DNA from: Caulobacteraceae bacterium
GTDB lineage: Bacteria; Pseudomonadota; Alphaproteobacteria; Caulobacterales; Caulobacteraceae
Assembly (NCBI GenBank): GCA_003164925.1
Contig: PLRV01000074.1
Span: 1,945-61,772 of the forward strand
Length of the DNA: 59,828 nt
Direction of reading: 5' to 3'
Part shown: one piece after another, positions 33,051-42,090 of the stretch
Layout: the number at the start of each line of letters is the position of its first letter
Numbering within the stretch: the stretch's first letter is position 1
Notes under the pieces: generated by a model
The model's input: the letters and a program-made list of their open reading frames with translations, nothing else
The model's database searches: none
What the model was told of the DNA's origin: nothing
Translations under genes and position numbers: made by a program

Positions 33051-33845
33051 TCAGGCCGCGACGGACTTGGTCGGGTGGAAGAACAAGGCTTGGCCGATGG
33101 CCGCCTTGACCGTCTCCGGCTGGAACGGCTTGGTGATGAGGAAGGTCGGTTCGGGCCGCTCGCCCGTGAGCAGGCGTTCGGGGAAGGCCGTGATGAAGAT
33201 CACCGGCACGCTTTCGCGCGCAAGAATGTCCTTCACCGCATCGATGCCAGAGGAGCCGTCGGCGAGCTGGATATCGGCCAGCACCAGGCCTGGCAGCTTG
33301 CGGCTGACCGCCTCCTGGGCCTCGCGGCGGGTGGCGGCGATGTCGGATACCTGGTGGCCGAGCTCACGCACCAAGGCCTCGATGTCGGCGGCGATCACCG
33401 GTTCGTCTTCGATAATCAGCACATCGGTGGCGAGTTCGGCATCGATCTCGGCCTGGGCCTCGCTGATCAGCCTTTCGACCTCGTCGAAATCGGCGTCGAG
33501 AATCTGAGCGGTTTCGCTGAGGGTGAAGCCTTCCAAAGCGGTCAGCAGGAAGGCCTGGCGCGAACGCGGAGCCATGCGCAGCAGGCGGTTAGCCGGGCCG
33601 CCGGTCCTGGAGCCGTCGGAGTCAGGCGTCTCAAGTTGGGCGCCGGTAGAGCACCAGATCGCTTGGAAGGTGTGATAGAGCGCCGCTCGCGGAGGCAGGC
33701 TGTCCGCCAGGCGCCGCTGGCCCGCCGCCACGGCCTCGAGCGTCACGCGAACATAATTGTCGGCCGTGCGCTGGTCGCCAGTCAGCGCCCGCGCATAGCG
33801 TCGTAGATAAGGCAGGTGGGGCGCGAGGCGTGCGAGCAGACTCAA
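33051..33845 (-). CDS. phyR: Anti-anti-sigma response regulator PhyR
   Basis: 264 residues from TTG 33845 (GGAG eight bases upstream); the longer open frame to 33944 runs into the promoter and is rejected. The N-terminal half is a sigma-like domain (LARLAPHLPYLRRYARALTGDQRTADNYV; FTLSETAQILDADFDEV) and the C-terminal half a receiver with Asp191 (LVLADIQLADGSSGIDAV). Phosphorylated PhyR sequesters NepR and frees EcfG. Its own promoter is of EcfG type. Confidence 0.96.
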   Translation of the reverse strand: MSLLARLAPHLPYLRRYARALTGDQRTADNYVRVTLEAVAAGQRRLADSLPPRAALYHTFQAIWCSTGAQLETPDSDGSRTGGPANRLLRMAPRSRQAFLLTALEGFTLSETAQILDADFDEVERLISEAQAEIDAELATDVLIIEDEPVIAADIEALVRELGHQVSDIAATRREAQEAVSRKLPGLVLADIQLADGSSGIDAVKDILARESVPVIFITAFPERLLTGERPEPTFLITKPFQPETVKAAIGQALFFHPTKSVAA

Positions 33846-33943
33846 CTGTATTTCTCCTACTTCAGGCTGGACTGTCCCACATAACTCGAGACGGCGCCTA
33901 GCCAACCACCTCGCGCAAGGTCCATAAACCGCGATAAGAAACA

Positions 33944-33968
33944 AACGCCGTTTTCGCTTCTGGGTTCC
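33944..33968 (-). promoter_or_regulatory. EcfG promoter of phyR
   Basis: On the minus strand: GGAAC (33968-33964), 16 bases, CGTT (33947-33944), an exact match to the EcfG/SigT consensus. Transcription would begin near 33937 and give a leader of about 90 bases before the phyR TTG. Confidence 0.8.
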
Positions 33969-34024
33969 ATCTGTAAGCCATCTTTATGACGGGCAAGAGG
34001 CGGCATGAATGCGGTTGCGACGCG

Positions 34025-34049
34025 GGAACCATTTGAAGAACCGGCCGTT
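34025..34049 (+). promoter_or_regulatory. EcfG promoter of nepR-ecfG
   Basis: GGAAC (34025-34029), 16 bases, CGTT (34046-34049), exact consensus. It gives EcfG autoregulation. Because it lies downstream of the ATG at 34005, that ATG cannot be used on this transcript, which favours the nepR start at 34101. Confidence 0.8.
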
Positions 34050-34100
34050 TCCATACCGGACGAAGGAACCAGGGGGCGACTGCTCCAGTGGCCACAGGCA

Positions 34101-34292
34101 ATGATCAAGCAAAAGCCCATGCAGTTGCGACGCAGAAGTGATCCCGTGGTGGACGAGGCCCGCCTTCGTCAGCAGGCGATAGGCGTCAAGCTGCGCCAGA
34201 TGTTCGACGAAGTTGTCAGCGAACCAGTCCCGAGCGAGTTCCTCGATATTCTGCGCAGGGTCGACGACGCGCCGGAGGGCAAAGATGACTGA
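34101..34292 (+). CDS. nepR: Anti-sigma factor NepR
   Basis: 63 residues from ATG 34101. NepR binds EcfG in unstressed cells. The conserved core is present: RLRQQAIGVKLRQMFDEVVSEPVPSEFLDILRRVDD. An in-frame ATG at 34005 would add 32 residues but lies upstream of the promoter. The last eight bases overlap the ecfG start, so anti-sigma and sigma factor are translationally coupled. Confidence 0.9.
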   Translation: MIKQKPMQLRRRSDPVVDEARLRQQAIGVKLRQMFDEVVSEPVPSEFLDILRRVDDAPEGKDD

Positions 34293-34875
34293 CGCCAAAG
34301 GAAGCTCGGCGGACGACGCCGCTTTCAAGGCCCAACTCGTCGCCCTGATTCCCCACCTGCGGGCTTTCGCGCGCAGTTTAGCGGGGGACGCGGCGGCGGC
34401 GGATGACCTCGCGCAGGACGCCATGATGAAGGCGTGGGACGCGCGCGCGAGCTTTCAGATGGGCACCAATATGAAGGCCTGGACCTTCATGATCCTGCGC
34501 AATCAATTCTATTCCGAACGTCGGCGGTCCTGGCGCACCAGTCAGTTGGATCAGGAAGCGGCCGAACGCACCCTGGTGGCGGTCGACAATCCCGAGGCGT
34601 TGATGGCGCTGGACGAACTTCGCCAGGGTCTGGCCATGCTGCCGCCCGAGCAGCGCGAAGCCTTGATCCTGGTCGGCGCCGGCGGATTCGCTTACGACGA
34701 GGCCGCGAATATCTGCGGCTGCGCAGTGGGAACCGTGAAAAGCCGCGTCAGTCGGGCGCGCCGCGCCTTGCAAGCGGTTCTGGCCGTGGGTGGGTATGAT
34801 CGCGATGGCGCTTCAGCCGGGGACGCGATGCGTTCTATCCTCGAGGAATCCGAGAGGCTGAGTACCGTAAGGTGA
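34285..34875 (+). CDS. ecfG: General stress sigma factor EcfG (SigT)
   Basis: 196 residues. ECF sigma factor with region 2 (IPHLRAFARSLAGDAAAADDLAQDAMMKAWDARASFQ, then NMKAWTFMILRNQFYSERRR) and region 4 (MLPPEQREALILVGAGGFAYDEAANICGCAVGTVKSRVSRARRAL), typical of the EcfG group. GGAGG precedes ATG 34285. It directs transcription from GGAAC-N16-CGTT promoters, several of which are seen in this window. Confidence 0.96.
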   Translation: MTDAKGSSADDAAFKAQLVALIPHLRAFARSLAGDAAAADDLAQDAMMKAWDARASFQMGTNMKAWTFMILRNQFYSERRRSWRTSQLDQEAAERTLVAVDNPEALMALDELRQGLAMLPPEQREALILVGAGGFAYDEAANICGCAVGTVKSRVSRARRALQAVLAVGGYDRDGASAGDAMRSILEESERLSTVR

Positions 34876-34879
34876 ACCT

Positions 34880-36598
34880 ATGAAGCGGTTGGGGTGGGGG
34901 CCTCTGACCATCAGGGTTCGGCTCGGGATGGCGCTGGCCGCCGCCCTGGCGCCGATTCTTTTGCTCGGAGCCGCTCAATCCGTCGTCGCCGTGCAGCGCG
35001 ACGCACAGGAGCGGCGCATCATCCTGACAGCGGCGGCCGAACGCAGCGCCGCGGTGGCGCGCGCGCGCATGCAGGGGGCTGAAGTGGTGCTGGAAACCAT
35101 CACGCCCGAAGCAATGGGGTTCAGTTGCGCGCCACAGTTGCGTCTGCTGATGGACCGATTGACCGGCTACGCCAATCTGATCCGCTTCGATCCGAACGGC
35201 CGGGTCGCGTGCGCCGCGGCCAATGTCCCGTCTGACCCGGCCCGGCCTCGCTCCGCATGGTTCACCGCGCTCCGGACCGGACGGGCCGCGACCGTGTCCA
35301 GCGCCCCGCCAGGGGCCTATGCGGCCGAACAGGCGGTGATCACCTCCGTGCGCGAGCATGACAGTCAGAACCGGTTCACCGGCGCCTTGTCGGCCGTGAT
35401 CCTGCTCTCCAGCCTCAAGCCCGATCTGAACGACCGGAGCCTGCCGGCCGGCACCCAAGTGGCCCTGGTCGACCAAAACGGCGATTTCTTGATCCGCTCC
35501 GACGTGCGCGCCTTCAGCGGCCTGCCTCCGGGCGGCATCGCCAGCGCAGCGCGGGGCTCGCTGTACTACAGGGGCAAGGACGCCGTCGGCAACGCGCGCG
35601 TCTACGCCGCGGCCCCGTTGATCCAGGATGTGGCCGTGGTGCTCTCCGCGCCAGACGAAGGGCTGTTCTCCTGGGCCAAGCTGAACCCCCTGTCGGCGGT
35701 GCTGCTGCCGTTGGCGGCCTTCTTCGTGGCTTTGGCGGCGGTGTGGATCGTGGCCGAGCAGGTGGCCGTGCGGTGGTTGCACTATCTGGATCGGGTGGCC
35801 GCCATCTACGCTCGAGGCCGCTACACCGTGCGGCCGATCAAGGCCGCGACGGGGCCGCCCGAAATCCGCGCCCTGGCCCACTCCCTGGACATCATGGCCG
35901 AGGCCATCGCCGGGCGCGACCAGTCCTTGCGCGAGTCCCTGGCCCAGAAAGACGAGCTCATGCGGGAGATTCACCACCGGGTTAAGAATAATCTCCAGGT
36001 GATTTCCTCCCTGCTCAACCTGCAGCAGCGGGCCCTGGCCGACCCCGCAGCGCGCGCGGCCATATCCGACACCGGCCAGAGAATCGGCGCCTTGGCTCTG
36101 ATCTACCGGGCGCTCTACGAGGGGCCGGATCTGCAACGGGTCGATCTGGGCCAGTTCATGGATGAACTGATCGGCCAGATCATGTCGGCCGGCGCGCACG
36201 ACCATCCCGCGATCAAGACCGACCTGGAGGCCGACGAACTGGTCGTGGACCCCGACAAGCTGGCGCCTTTGGCCCTGTTTGCGGTGGAGGCGATCACCAA
36301 CGCCCGCAAGCACGCCTTCGCCGAGGGCGGCGTACTGCATGTCCGTTTTCGTCTGAAGGGCGATACGGCGGTGCTGGAGGTGGCGGACGAAGGGTCCAAG
36401 ATCAGCTCGCCGGTGATCGGTGATGGGGTGGGCCACACGCTCATGACCGCTTTCGCGCGCCAATTGCACGGCGCGGTCGAGATCGTACCCAATGAATCCG
36501 GCGGCGTGACCGCCCGGCTGACCTTCCCGGTCTCAAAGGCCGGACGCGCGGACTCTACGCCCAGCGCTCCACGACGCGCCCGCAGCGCGGCGGCCTGA
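34880..36598 (+). CDS. phyK: Membrane sensor histidine kinase PhyK
   Basis: 572 residues. A membrane segment (about 14-36), a periplasmic sensing region with Cys83 and Cys111 (a conserved periplasmic cysteine is important for stress sensing in Caulobacter PhyK), a second membrane segment (about 272-293), HAMP-like linker, and a HisKA_2 domain with MREIHHRVKNNLQVISSLLNLQ (His366 of the HRxxN box) plus HATPase (VEAITNARKHAF). It phosphorylates PhyR. It starts 4 bases after ecfG and belongs to the same operon. Confidence 0.92.
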   Translation: MKRLGWGPLTIRVRLGMALAAALAPILLLGAAQSVVAVQRDAQERRIILTAAAERSAAVARARMQGAEVVLETITPEAMGFSCAPQLRLLMDRLTGYANLIRFDPNGRVACAAANVPSDPARPRSAWFTALRTGRAATVSSAPPGAYAAEQAVITSVREHDSQNRFTGALSAVILLSSLKPDLNDRSLPAGTQVALVDQNGDFLIRSDVRAFSGLPPGGIASAARGSLYYRGKDAVGNARVYAAAPLIQDVAVVLSAPDEGLFSWAKLNPLSAVLLPLAAFFVALAAVWIVAEQVAVRWLHYLDRVAAIYARGRYTVRPIKAATGPPEIRALAHSLDIMAEAIAGRDQSLRESLAQKDELMREIHHRVKNNLQVISSLLNLQQRALADPAARAAISDTGQRIGALALIYRALYEGPDLQRVDLGQFMDELIGQIMSAGAHDHPAIKTDLEADELVVDPDKLAPLALFAVEAITNARKHAFAEGGVLHVRFRLKGDTAVLEVADEGSKISSPVIGDGVGHTLMTAFARQLHGAVEIVPNESGGVTARLTFPVSKAGRADSTPSAPRRARSAAA

Positions 36599-36629
36599 GG
36601 GCGATTCCGCCTAAACCCATCGTGCTCTA
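36599..36629 (+). repeat. Half copy of GANTC repeat module 2, copy F
   Basis: The right half of module 2 only: GCGATTCCGCCTAAACCCAT then CGTGCTCTA. It begins at the phyK stop and ends exactly on the cheR stop codon (cta 36627-36629), filling the entire convergent intergenic gap. Confidence 0.8.
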
Positions 36630-37454
36630 GGCGGCCCCCTGGAGCAGGTCCGGCGCGCGGATGTACAGGCCGCGACGGCCGGGCACCGGCCGGAACGCCT
36701 TGGTCACGCCGGCCACCGCCTCGTTCAGGCCCAGAATGAGAAAGCCGTCGTCGGAGAGGGCCAGGGCCAGTTGGTCCAGCACCATCGCTCGGGTGGACTC
36801 ATCGAAGGCGTTCAGCACGTTGCGGCAGAAGATGACGTCGAACTGGCCTACGGCGCGCAGATCGGCGAGCAAGTTCATCCGCCGCCAGCGCACCATCTGG
36901 CGGATGCGCGGCGAAAGCACCCAGGCGTCCTCGACCTTTTCGAAGTATTTGATGAGCAGGCGCGAGGGCAGCCCCCGCTGCACTTCGAAATGAGTGTACA
37001 GGCCCGTGTGGGCCTTCTCCAGGCACCGCTCGGACAGGTCGCTGGCGAAGATATCGACCTTCAACCCGGCATGAGAGCCCCGCTCTTCGTCCACCAGCAT
37101 GGCCAGGGAATAGGGCTCCTGGCCGGTGGCGCAGCCTACGCTCCAGATGCGGATCGGGTCCTGTCGGCTGCGGGCGAGGACCGGGAGGATATCGTTACGC
37201 AGTTGATCGAACGGTGTGCGATCCCGGAAAAATAGCGTTTCAGTCGAGGCCATTGCTTCCACCACGGTCCAGATGAGTTTTTCATCGCGTCGTTCCGCAA
37301 TTTCGCGGATCAAGCCACTGATGCCGGGAAAGCCCTCCCTGCGCGCCACGGGCGCCAGCCGGCTTTCGATGAGGTAGGTTTTGTCCACGTCCACGATCAC
37401 GCCGGAACGGCGGCGGACCAGATCGGCGACCAGGGCGATTTCCTGCGCCGTCAT
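36627..37454 (-). CDS. cheR: CheR-type chemoreceptor methyltransferase
   Basis: 275 residues. An N-terminal helical CheR_N domain (VADLVRRRSGVIVDVDKTYLIESRL) and the SAM-binding domain with IWSVGCATGQEPYSLAML and FDVIFCRNVLNAFD. It methylates glutamates of chemoreceptors. It overlaps the cheY-like gene by four bases. The TAG stop is part of repeat copy F. It is separate from a main che operon, as with the accessory cheR/cheY pair beside chpT in Caulobacter. Confidence 0.93.
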   Translation of the reverse strand: MTAQEIALVADLVRRRSGVIVDVDKTYLIESRLAPVARREGFPGISGLIREIAERRDEKLIWTVVEAMASTETLFFRDRTPFDQLRNDILPVLARSRQDPIRIWSVGCATGQEPYSLAMLVDEERGSHAGLKVDIFASDLSERCLEKAHTGLYTHFEVQRGLPSRLLIKYFEKVEDAWVLSPRIRQMVRWRRMNLLADLRAVGQFDVIFCRNVLNAFDESTRAMVLDQLALALSDDGFLILGLNEAVAGVTKAFRPVPGRRGLYIRAPDLLQGAA

Positions 37455-37816
37455 AGCAGGCCCACTTCCGCGAACTTGGATTCCAGAATTTCGCTGTCGA
37501 ACGGCTTCATGATGAATTCATTGGCCCCGCAGGCGAAGGCCTTGGCGATCCGCTCGGGCGTGTTTTCCACGGTGCAGAACACCACGATGGGCTTGTCGCC
37601 CCCCGGTTCGCGGCGAAGTTGCTGGAGGAACTCCAGGCCGTTGAGCACGGGCATGTTCCAGTCCAGAAGAATGGCCTCCGGCATGGACGTACGGCACCAG
37701 GCCAGCGCCTCCATCCCGTCCGCAGCTTCGGCCACGTCGAATCCCGCGTCCTCCAGGATTCGTCTGGCGACCTTGCGGATGACACGGCTGTCGTCGGCGA
37801 CAAGACAGGTTCTCAA
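37451..37816 (-). CDS. CheY-like response regulator
   Basis: 121 residues, a stand-alone receiver: Asp8/Asp9, phospho-acceptor Asp52 (LLDWNMPVLNG), Thr in FCTVEN and Lys in IMKPF. CheY-like proteins act on motors, pili or holdfast. Co-transcribed with cheR (ATGA overlap) and downstream of chpT by 61 bases. Confidence 0.9.
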   Translation of the reverse strand: MRTCLVADDSRVIRKVARRILEDAGFDVAEAADGMEALAWCRTSMPEAILLDWNMPVLNGLEFLQQLRREPGGDKPIVVFCTVENTPERIAKAFACGANEFIMKPFDSEILESKFAEVGLL

Positions 37817-37877
37817 GGCGGAGCTCTCCTTGAGCCCATCTTGAGAGCCCTTGGTTAAGGAGCCGTGAGAATGTCCC

Positions 37878-38603
37878 TCAGTAAATCACGATTGGCAGAC
37901 TGGCCGTGACGGCCACGCAATCCTCGGTGATCTCGCTGTCCAGCCGCCCGCCGGCGTCGGCCACCAGGGAAGCCAGGTAGTAAGGCTGCACCCATTGCCC
38001 GGGCAGGCCCTCGGTGGATGTCTCGCCGCGCAGGCCGGCCTGGGCTTCGGGCCGCAAACGCGCGCGCGGTCCGCGGGCTTTGAGCTCGATCCGCGTCTCG
38101 CCCCCGCCCTCGTGTAGCGACAGGTGGGCTATCCCGCCGGTCGGCAAGGCCGTGACGCCAAGCTGGGCCAGGTTCAGCAGGGTGCGCGCGGCGGCCTTGG
38201 GCAGGCGATCCACGCCCACCGCCCAGTCCAGTTCGGCGCGAACGTGGGAAAAGACGCCGCGGGTCAGCACCTCGAGGTCGCGCGGGTCGAAGGTCTCGGC
38301 CGAGGCGGACGAGCCATAGGCCACGCGGGCGAAGGACAGGGCCGCCGCCAGCTTGCGCGCGCTCTGGGCGATCAGATTCATGGCGTCTTCGCGCATATCC
38401 TGGGCCGACGGATCGTCCAGCAGATCCAGGCCCGAGACGATGGCGCTGACCGGGCTGATCAGGTCGTGGCACAGGCGGCCAGCCAGGTGAGCGGCGAGAT
38501 CCGCCTGGCTCGGCAGGGCCGGCGTGAACGGCGGCGGGGCGGGCGTCGGCTGGTCGTCGTGAAGTTCGGGCACGGGGCCGGTGGCGGATTCGGGCGTCAG
38601 CAT
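37878..38603 (-). CDS. chpT: Histidine phosphotransferase ChpT
   Basis: 241 residues from ATG 38603. ChpT passes phosphate from CckA to CtrA and CpdR, controlling the cell cycle. The dimerisation/phosphotransfer helix carries His46 in AGRLCHDLISPVSAI, followed by the degenerate kinase-like domain (LPKAAARTLLNLAQLGVTALP). It is intact and of normal length. The frame continues upstream to 38798, but that overlaps the divergent DUF3553 gene and is not used. Confidence 0.93.
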   Translation of the reverse strand: MLTPESATGPVPELHDDQPTPAPPPFTPALPSQADLAAHLAGRLCHDLISPVSAIVSGLDLLDDPSAQDMREDAMNLIAQSARKLAAALSFARVAYGSSASAETFDPRDLEVLTRGVFSHVRAELDWAVGVDRLPKAAARTLLNLAQLGVTALPTGGIAHLSLHEGGGETRIELKARGPRARLRPEAQAGLRGETSTEGLPGQWVQPYYLASLVADAGGRLDSEITEDCVAVTASLPIVIY

Positions 38604-38664
38604 GGCGCAAGATTGGCCTGATTTGCCGCTTTGGCAAACCTGACCATCGTGCCAAACAGGCGCG

Positions 38665-38850
38665 GTGACCGATCTGTTCATCGAGCCCGGAGTCCTGGTG
38701 CGCCATCCTGGCCAGCCCGATTGGGGCCTGGGCCAGGTGCAAACGGTCGTTGGCAAGAAGGTCACCGTCAACTTTGAACATGTGGGCAAACAAACCATCG
38801 ACGTCGCCCAGGCGCCGTTGGCCTATGTCGGCCCCGACCCGCGCGAATAG
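38665..38850 (+). CDS. DUF3553 domain protein
   Basis: 61 residues from GTG 38665. The small beta-barrel-like domain (PGVLVRHPGQPDWGLGQVQTVVGKKVTVNFEHVGKQTI) resembles the CarD/UvrD-C-like tudor folds found also at the ends of helicases. Function unknown; nucleic-acid contact is possible. Ten bases before cysQ. Confidence 0.8.
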   Translation: MTDLFIEPGVLVRHPGQPDWGLGQVQTVVGKKVTVNFEHVGKQTIDVAQAPLAYVGPDPRE

Positions 38851-38859
38851 CTGAGGTTC

Positions 38860-39633
38860 ATGGCAAGCATCGATTCCCCGTCCGTTGGCGCGCTTCTGGC
38901 CGATATCGTCGAGGCCGCCTCGGCCGAGATACTGGCCCTGTGGCGCGGTGAGTTCGTCGTCGACCACAAGCCCGACGCCAGCCCCGTGACCGAGGCCGAT
39001 CGGCGCGCGGAGGCCGTGATCCTGGAGCGCCTCGCCCGAACTTTTCCCGATATCCCTGTCATTTCCGAGGAGGATGCGGCCGAATTCGGCACGCCCTCAT
39101 CCATTGGTCCACGCTTCTTCCTGGTCGATCCCCTGGACGGGACCAAGGCCTTCGTGCGCGGCGACAGCCATTTCACGGTCAATATCGGCCTGGTTCAGGA
39201 TGGCGTTCCGGTGGCCGGGGCCGTATCCGCGCCGGTGCAGGGCCGCACATGGTTCACCGGCTCCGGCGGGGCCCTGCGTCGGCCCTTCGGCGGGACGCCC
39301 GAACCGGTGCGCGTGCGGCCCTGGTCCACGGAAAACGCGCTGGCCCTGATCAGCCACACCATGAAGCCCGAGGCGTTGGAAGCCCTGAAGGCGCAGTACG
39401 GCTTCGCCCACGCCCAGGCGATGGATTCCTCGATCAAGCTGTGCATCATCGCTGAGGGAGCGGCCGACCTGTACGCTCGCCATGGGACGACCATGGAGTG
39501 GGACATCGCCGCCGGCCACGCGGTGCTGGCCGCCGCCGGGGGCAGCGTGCGCCAGCCGGATGGGACGCCGTTCCTCTACGGCAAGGCCGACCAGGGCTTT
39601 AAAAACGGTTGGTTCGTGGCGCGCGGCGGTTAG
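38860..39633 (+). CDS. cysQ: 3'(2'),5'-bisphosphate nucleotidase CysQ (inositol monophosphatase family)
   Basis: 257 residues. Metal-site motifs: Glu70 in ISEED and DPLDGT at 90-95, with the later MEWDIAAGHAVLAAAGG. It hydrolyses PAP from sulfate assimilation. The C-terminal YGKADQGFKNGWFVARG is typical of CysQ rather than of HisN, though the family is easily confused. Confidence 0.85.
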   Translation: MASIDSPSVGALLADIVEAASAEILALWRGEFVVDHKPDASPVTEADRRAEAVILERLARTFPDIPVISEEDAAEFGTPSSIGPRFFLVDPLDGTKAFVRGDSHFTVNIGLVQDGVPVAGAVSAPVQGRTWFTGSGGALRRPFGGTPEPVRVRPWSTENALALISHTMKPEALEALKAQYGFAHAQAMDSSIKLCIIAEGAADLYARHGTTMEWDIAAGHAVLAAAGGSVRQPDGTPFLYGKADQGFKNGWFVARGG

Positions 39634-39639
39634 CGGCCT

Positions 39640-41169
39640 CTACGGCGCTTTCAGTCGCACGCGCGGATCGGTGGATGCGGCGATCGTCACCCGTCCGCCC
39701 GAACAGGTCAGCAAAACCGCGTCCCACGCGCGGGTTGGCAGAATGAAATGCCGGCCAGGAGCGCTGGCCAAGGCGTCGATCCAGCGCACGCCCGTTGGGG
39801 CGATTTGCGGCCGGTCGAACAGATCCGGCAGGAAACGCGAGACGTGGTAAGGCGAAATCAGCCAGTCTGAGCCGCGACAGATGGCGGACGTATCAGTCGG
39901 CTCGTCGCCCACGGCCATGGGCAAGGCGAAGTTCCAATCCAGGAAATTCAGCGGCGGCCGCTCATCATAGGCGGCGCGCGCGACGACCGGGTCGATGACC
40001 ACGGTCTTTCCCGCCTTCTGCTCGACCAGGGCCATCCGGCGCAGGCCGTCATAGGCCGTCAGAGGAAGAACCTGGCGATGCACGCCGAAATAGAGCCAAG
40101 GCAGGCTGGTCAAGAGCAGGAGCAGGGCGGCCAGGCCGGAGGCCAGGCGCAGGCGGCCCACCGGCCCTGGCGCCATTGCGTCGATCCTGGCGGCGGCGCC
40201 GGTGAACACCAGGAGCGTAAACACGCTGACATAGACGAAGCCCGCCTCGACCAGGGGCGTTACGGCCAGCGCCAAGGCCATGACGAACAACAGGCCGGAG
40301 CCCGTGGCGCGCTGAGCCCCGCCTGAACGGCCTGGCCAGGGCGCGCAGAGCAGGGCGATGCAGAAAGCCGTGATCGACTGGGGCGACAGAAGATCGCTCA
40401 ACGCGCCGATATGTTGAGCGGACCGTCTGGCGCTCACCGCGAGGTCGGACCAGAGCAGGTCGAACCGCCCGTGGATCAGCAGGGCGCAGCCGGCCAGCGC
40501 CACAAGGCCGCCCAGGGCGATCCAAAGCAGGGGCCTGAGCCGGTCCCGGACCTCCAGGTCCGGCCGCTCACGCCGCCAAAGGGCGTAAAGGCCGAGCGCC
40601 CCGTAGAAAACCACGCCGTCCGGGCCGGTCAGCAGCGCCCAGGCCAGGCAAAGCCCGCCAAGGACCAACAGGGCCGGCCGGACGCTCATGGCCAAGGCGG
40701 CGCCGGCGAAAGCCAGGGCCAGGGCCGGGGCGTCAGCCCGGTAGCCCGTCCCGACCGTGCCCGATACGAAGCTGCCCACCCCCAGCCAGAAGGTCCAGGC
40801 CCCGGCGTTACGGGTCAGGCGGCGCCAACCTGCCGAAAAGGCCAGCACGGCTGCGCCGTAAAGCGCGCTCAGGCTGGCCGATGAAAAGCCGAACGCGGCG
40901 GACCAGGCGGCCACCACGCCCGCATAGCCTGGCGGGTAGGCGTAAAAGGGCGTTAGGCTCCACCACGCCCGCTCCAGCGGATTGGCGATCAGGCCCTGAT
41001 CGTGCAGGACCCGCCCCGGCGTCGCATAGAACAAATCGTCGTTGTGCGGCAGCGGCAGGTTGAAGCCGATCGTCAGGGCCAGCACGCCCAGAGCGAACAA
41101 ACCCCACCCGGCACGTTTCACCTGGGCGCGTTGCAGGCGCGCCCGGTCCAGGCGCAGTCCCCCGAACAT
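39640..41169 (-). CDS. Polytopic membrane protein, GT-C glycosyltransferase-like
   Basis: 509 residues with about ten hydrophobic segments. The first periplasmic loop, with PHNDDLFYATPGRVLHDQG, has the acidic pair typical of GT-C polyprenyl-phosphate glycosyltransferases after helix 1; a C-terminal soluble part follows (about 390-509). The specific donor and acceptor are unknown. It converges with cysQ (six-base gap). Confidence 0.6.
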   Translation of the reverse strand: MFGGLRLDRARLQRAQVKRAGWGLFALGVLALTIGFNLPLPHNDDLFYATPGRVLHDQGLIANPLERAWWSLTPFYAYPPGYAGVVAAWSAAFGFSSASLSALYGAAVLAFSAGWRRLTRNAGAWTFWLGVGSFVSGTVGTGYRADAPALALAFAGAALAMSVRPALLVLGGLCLAWALLTGPDGVVFYGALGLYALWRRERPDLEVRDRLRPLLWIALGGLVALAGCALLIHGRFDLLWSDLAVSARRSAQHIGALSDLLSPQSITAFCIALLCAPWPGRSGGAQRATGSGLLFVMALALAVTPLVEAGFVYVSVFTLLVFTGAAARIDAMAPGPVGRLRLASGLAALLLLLTSLPWLYFGVHRQVLPLTAYDGLRRMALVEQKAGKTVVIDPVVARAAYDERPPLNFLDWNFALPMAVGDEPTDTSAICRGSDWLISPYHVSRFLPDLFDRPQIAPTGVRWIDALASAPGRHFILPTRAWDAVLLTCSGGRVTIAASTDPRVRLKAP

Positions 41170-41244
41170 GGTCTTCGCCCTCCCCCACGGCTCGGCGCTT
41201 CAGTGGCGCCTCACGCGATCCCGAGCAAGGCCGTTCGGCAGAGC

Positions 41245-42024
41245 TTAGCCTCCGACCCGCGAACAGGCATGGTCTTGCAGGCTCTCGCCTGAAGCGCGAT
41301 CCCCCGCCTTGGGGTCGGCCCGGTCGGCCATCAGGAAAAAACCCGGCCCGAAGGCCGAGGACTCGCCCGCCAGGACCAGGGTCCAGGCGCCCATGGACCG
41401 ACGCGCGCCCGGCATGCCGTCCGCCAGCAGGCGAAAGGGGTCCACCCGGCCGAGCGTCGCCGCGTCGATGCGGCGGATCCAGTAGAGATGGCCGGCCAGG
41501 GCGAACCGGGCGCGCGACCAGGCCGGACCGATCTGCGGCCCGTCGGCGCGAAGAGCCTCCCGCACGCCCGCGTCCAGGCAGTCCACGTGCAGGTGCAGCT
41601 GGTCCTGGCTGCGGCCGTAGGGCGAATTGACCGCCACGCTGAGATCCTCGCGCTCCAGCGGGCGCCCCAGGCGCGTCTGCACCAGCGAACGGACTTCCCA
41701 CGCCGCCGCGAAATAGTTCGGAACGCCAGGCGCCAGGAGTTTAGGGTCTTCGATGCCGGTGATCTTGTCGGTCGGCATCACAAGATACTGGGACGCCCCG
41801 TCGCGGTCCTTGAGCACCACGAACCCGCCGTCCAGCGAAACCACCGCGCAGGGCGCAGGATCGCGCCGCTGCAACGCGCCCGGAACGCATTGCTCGCTGA
41901 TGATCTTCCACAGGGCCTGGCCATGGGCGTGCACGGGCGGCGGCGGCAGGTCCGGTCCGCGCGTGGCGCAGCCGCAGACCGCCAGGGTCAGACCGAACGC
42001 GATTATCCGGATGAAACTCGACAC
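41245..42024 (-). CDS. cdh: CDP-diacylglycerol diphosphatase
   Basis: 259 residues from GTG 42024 (AAGGG six bases upstream). The HIT-like active site is DQLHLHVDC; the remainder (PCAVVSLDGGFVVLKDRDGASQYLVMPT; YFAAAWEVR) matches Cdh, which hydrolyses CDP-diacylglycerol to phosphatidate and CMP. An N-terminal hydrophobic stretch with cysteines (LAVCGCA) suggests membrane association or a lipoprotein. Frame is open upstream but only within the divergent gene. Confidence 0.85.
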   Translation of the reverse strand: MSSFIRIIAFGLTLAVCGCATRGPDLPPPPVHAHGQALWKIISEQCVPGALQRRDPAPCAVVSLDGGFVVLKDRDGASQYLVMPTDKITGIEDPKLLAPGVPNYFAAAWEVRSLVQTRLGRPLEREDLSVAVNSPYGRSQDQLHLHVDCLDAGVREALRADGPQIGPAWSRARFALAGHLYWIRRIDAATLGRVDPFRLLADGMPGARRSMGAWTLVLAGESSAFGPGFFLMADRADPKAGDRASGESLQDHACSRVGG

Positions 42025-42090
42025 GCGATCCCTTGTCCGCCCATCTTGCAACGATAGTCTAACCCAAACCCCGCCCGCCGGAGATATTCC

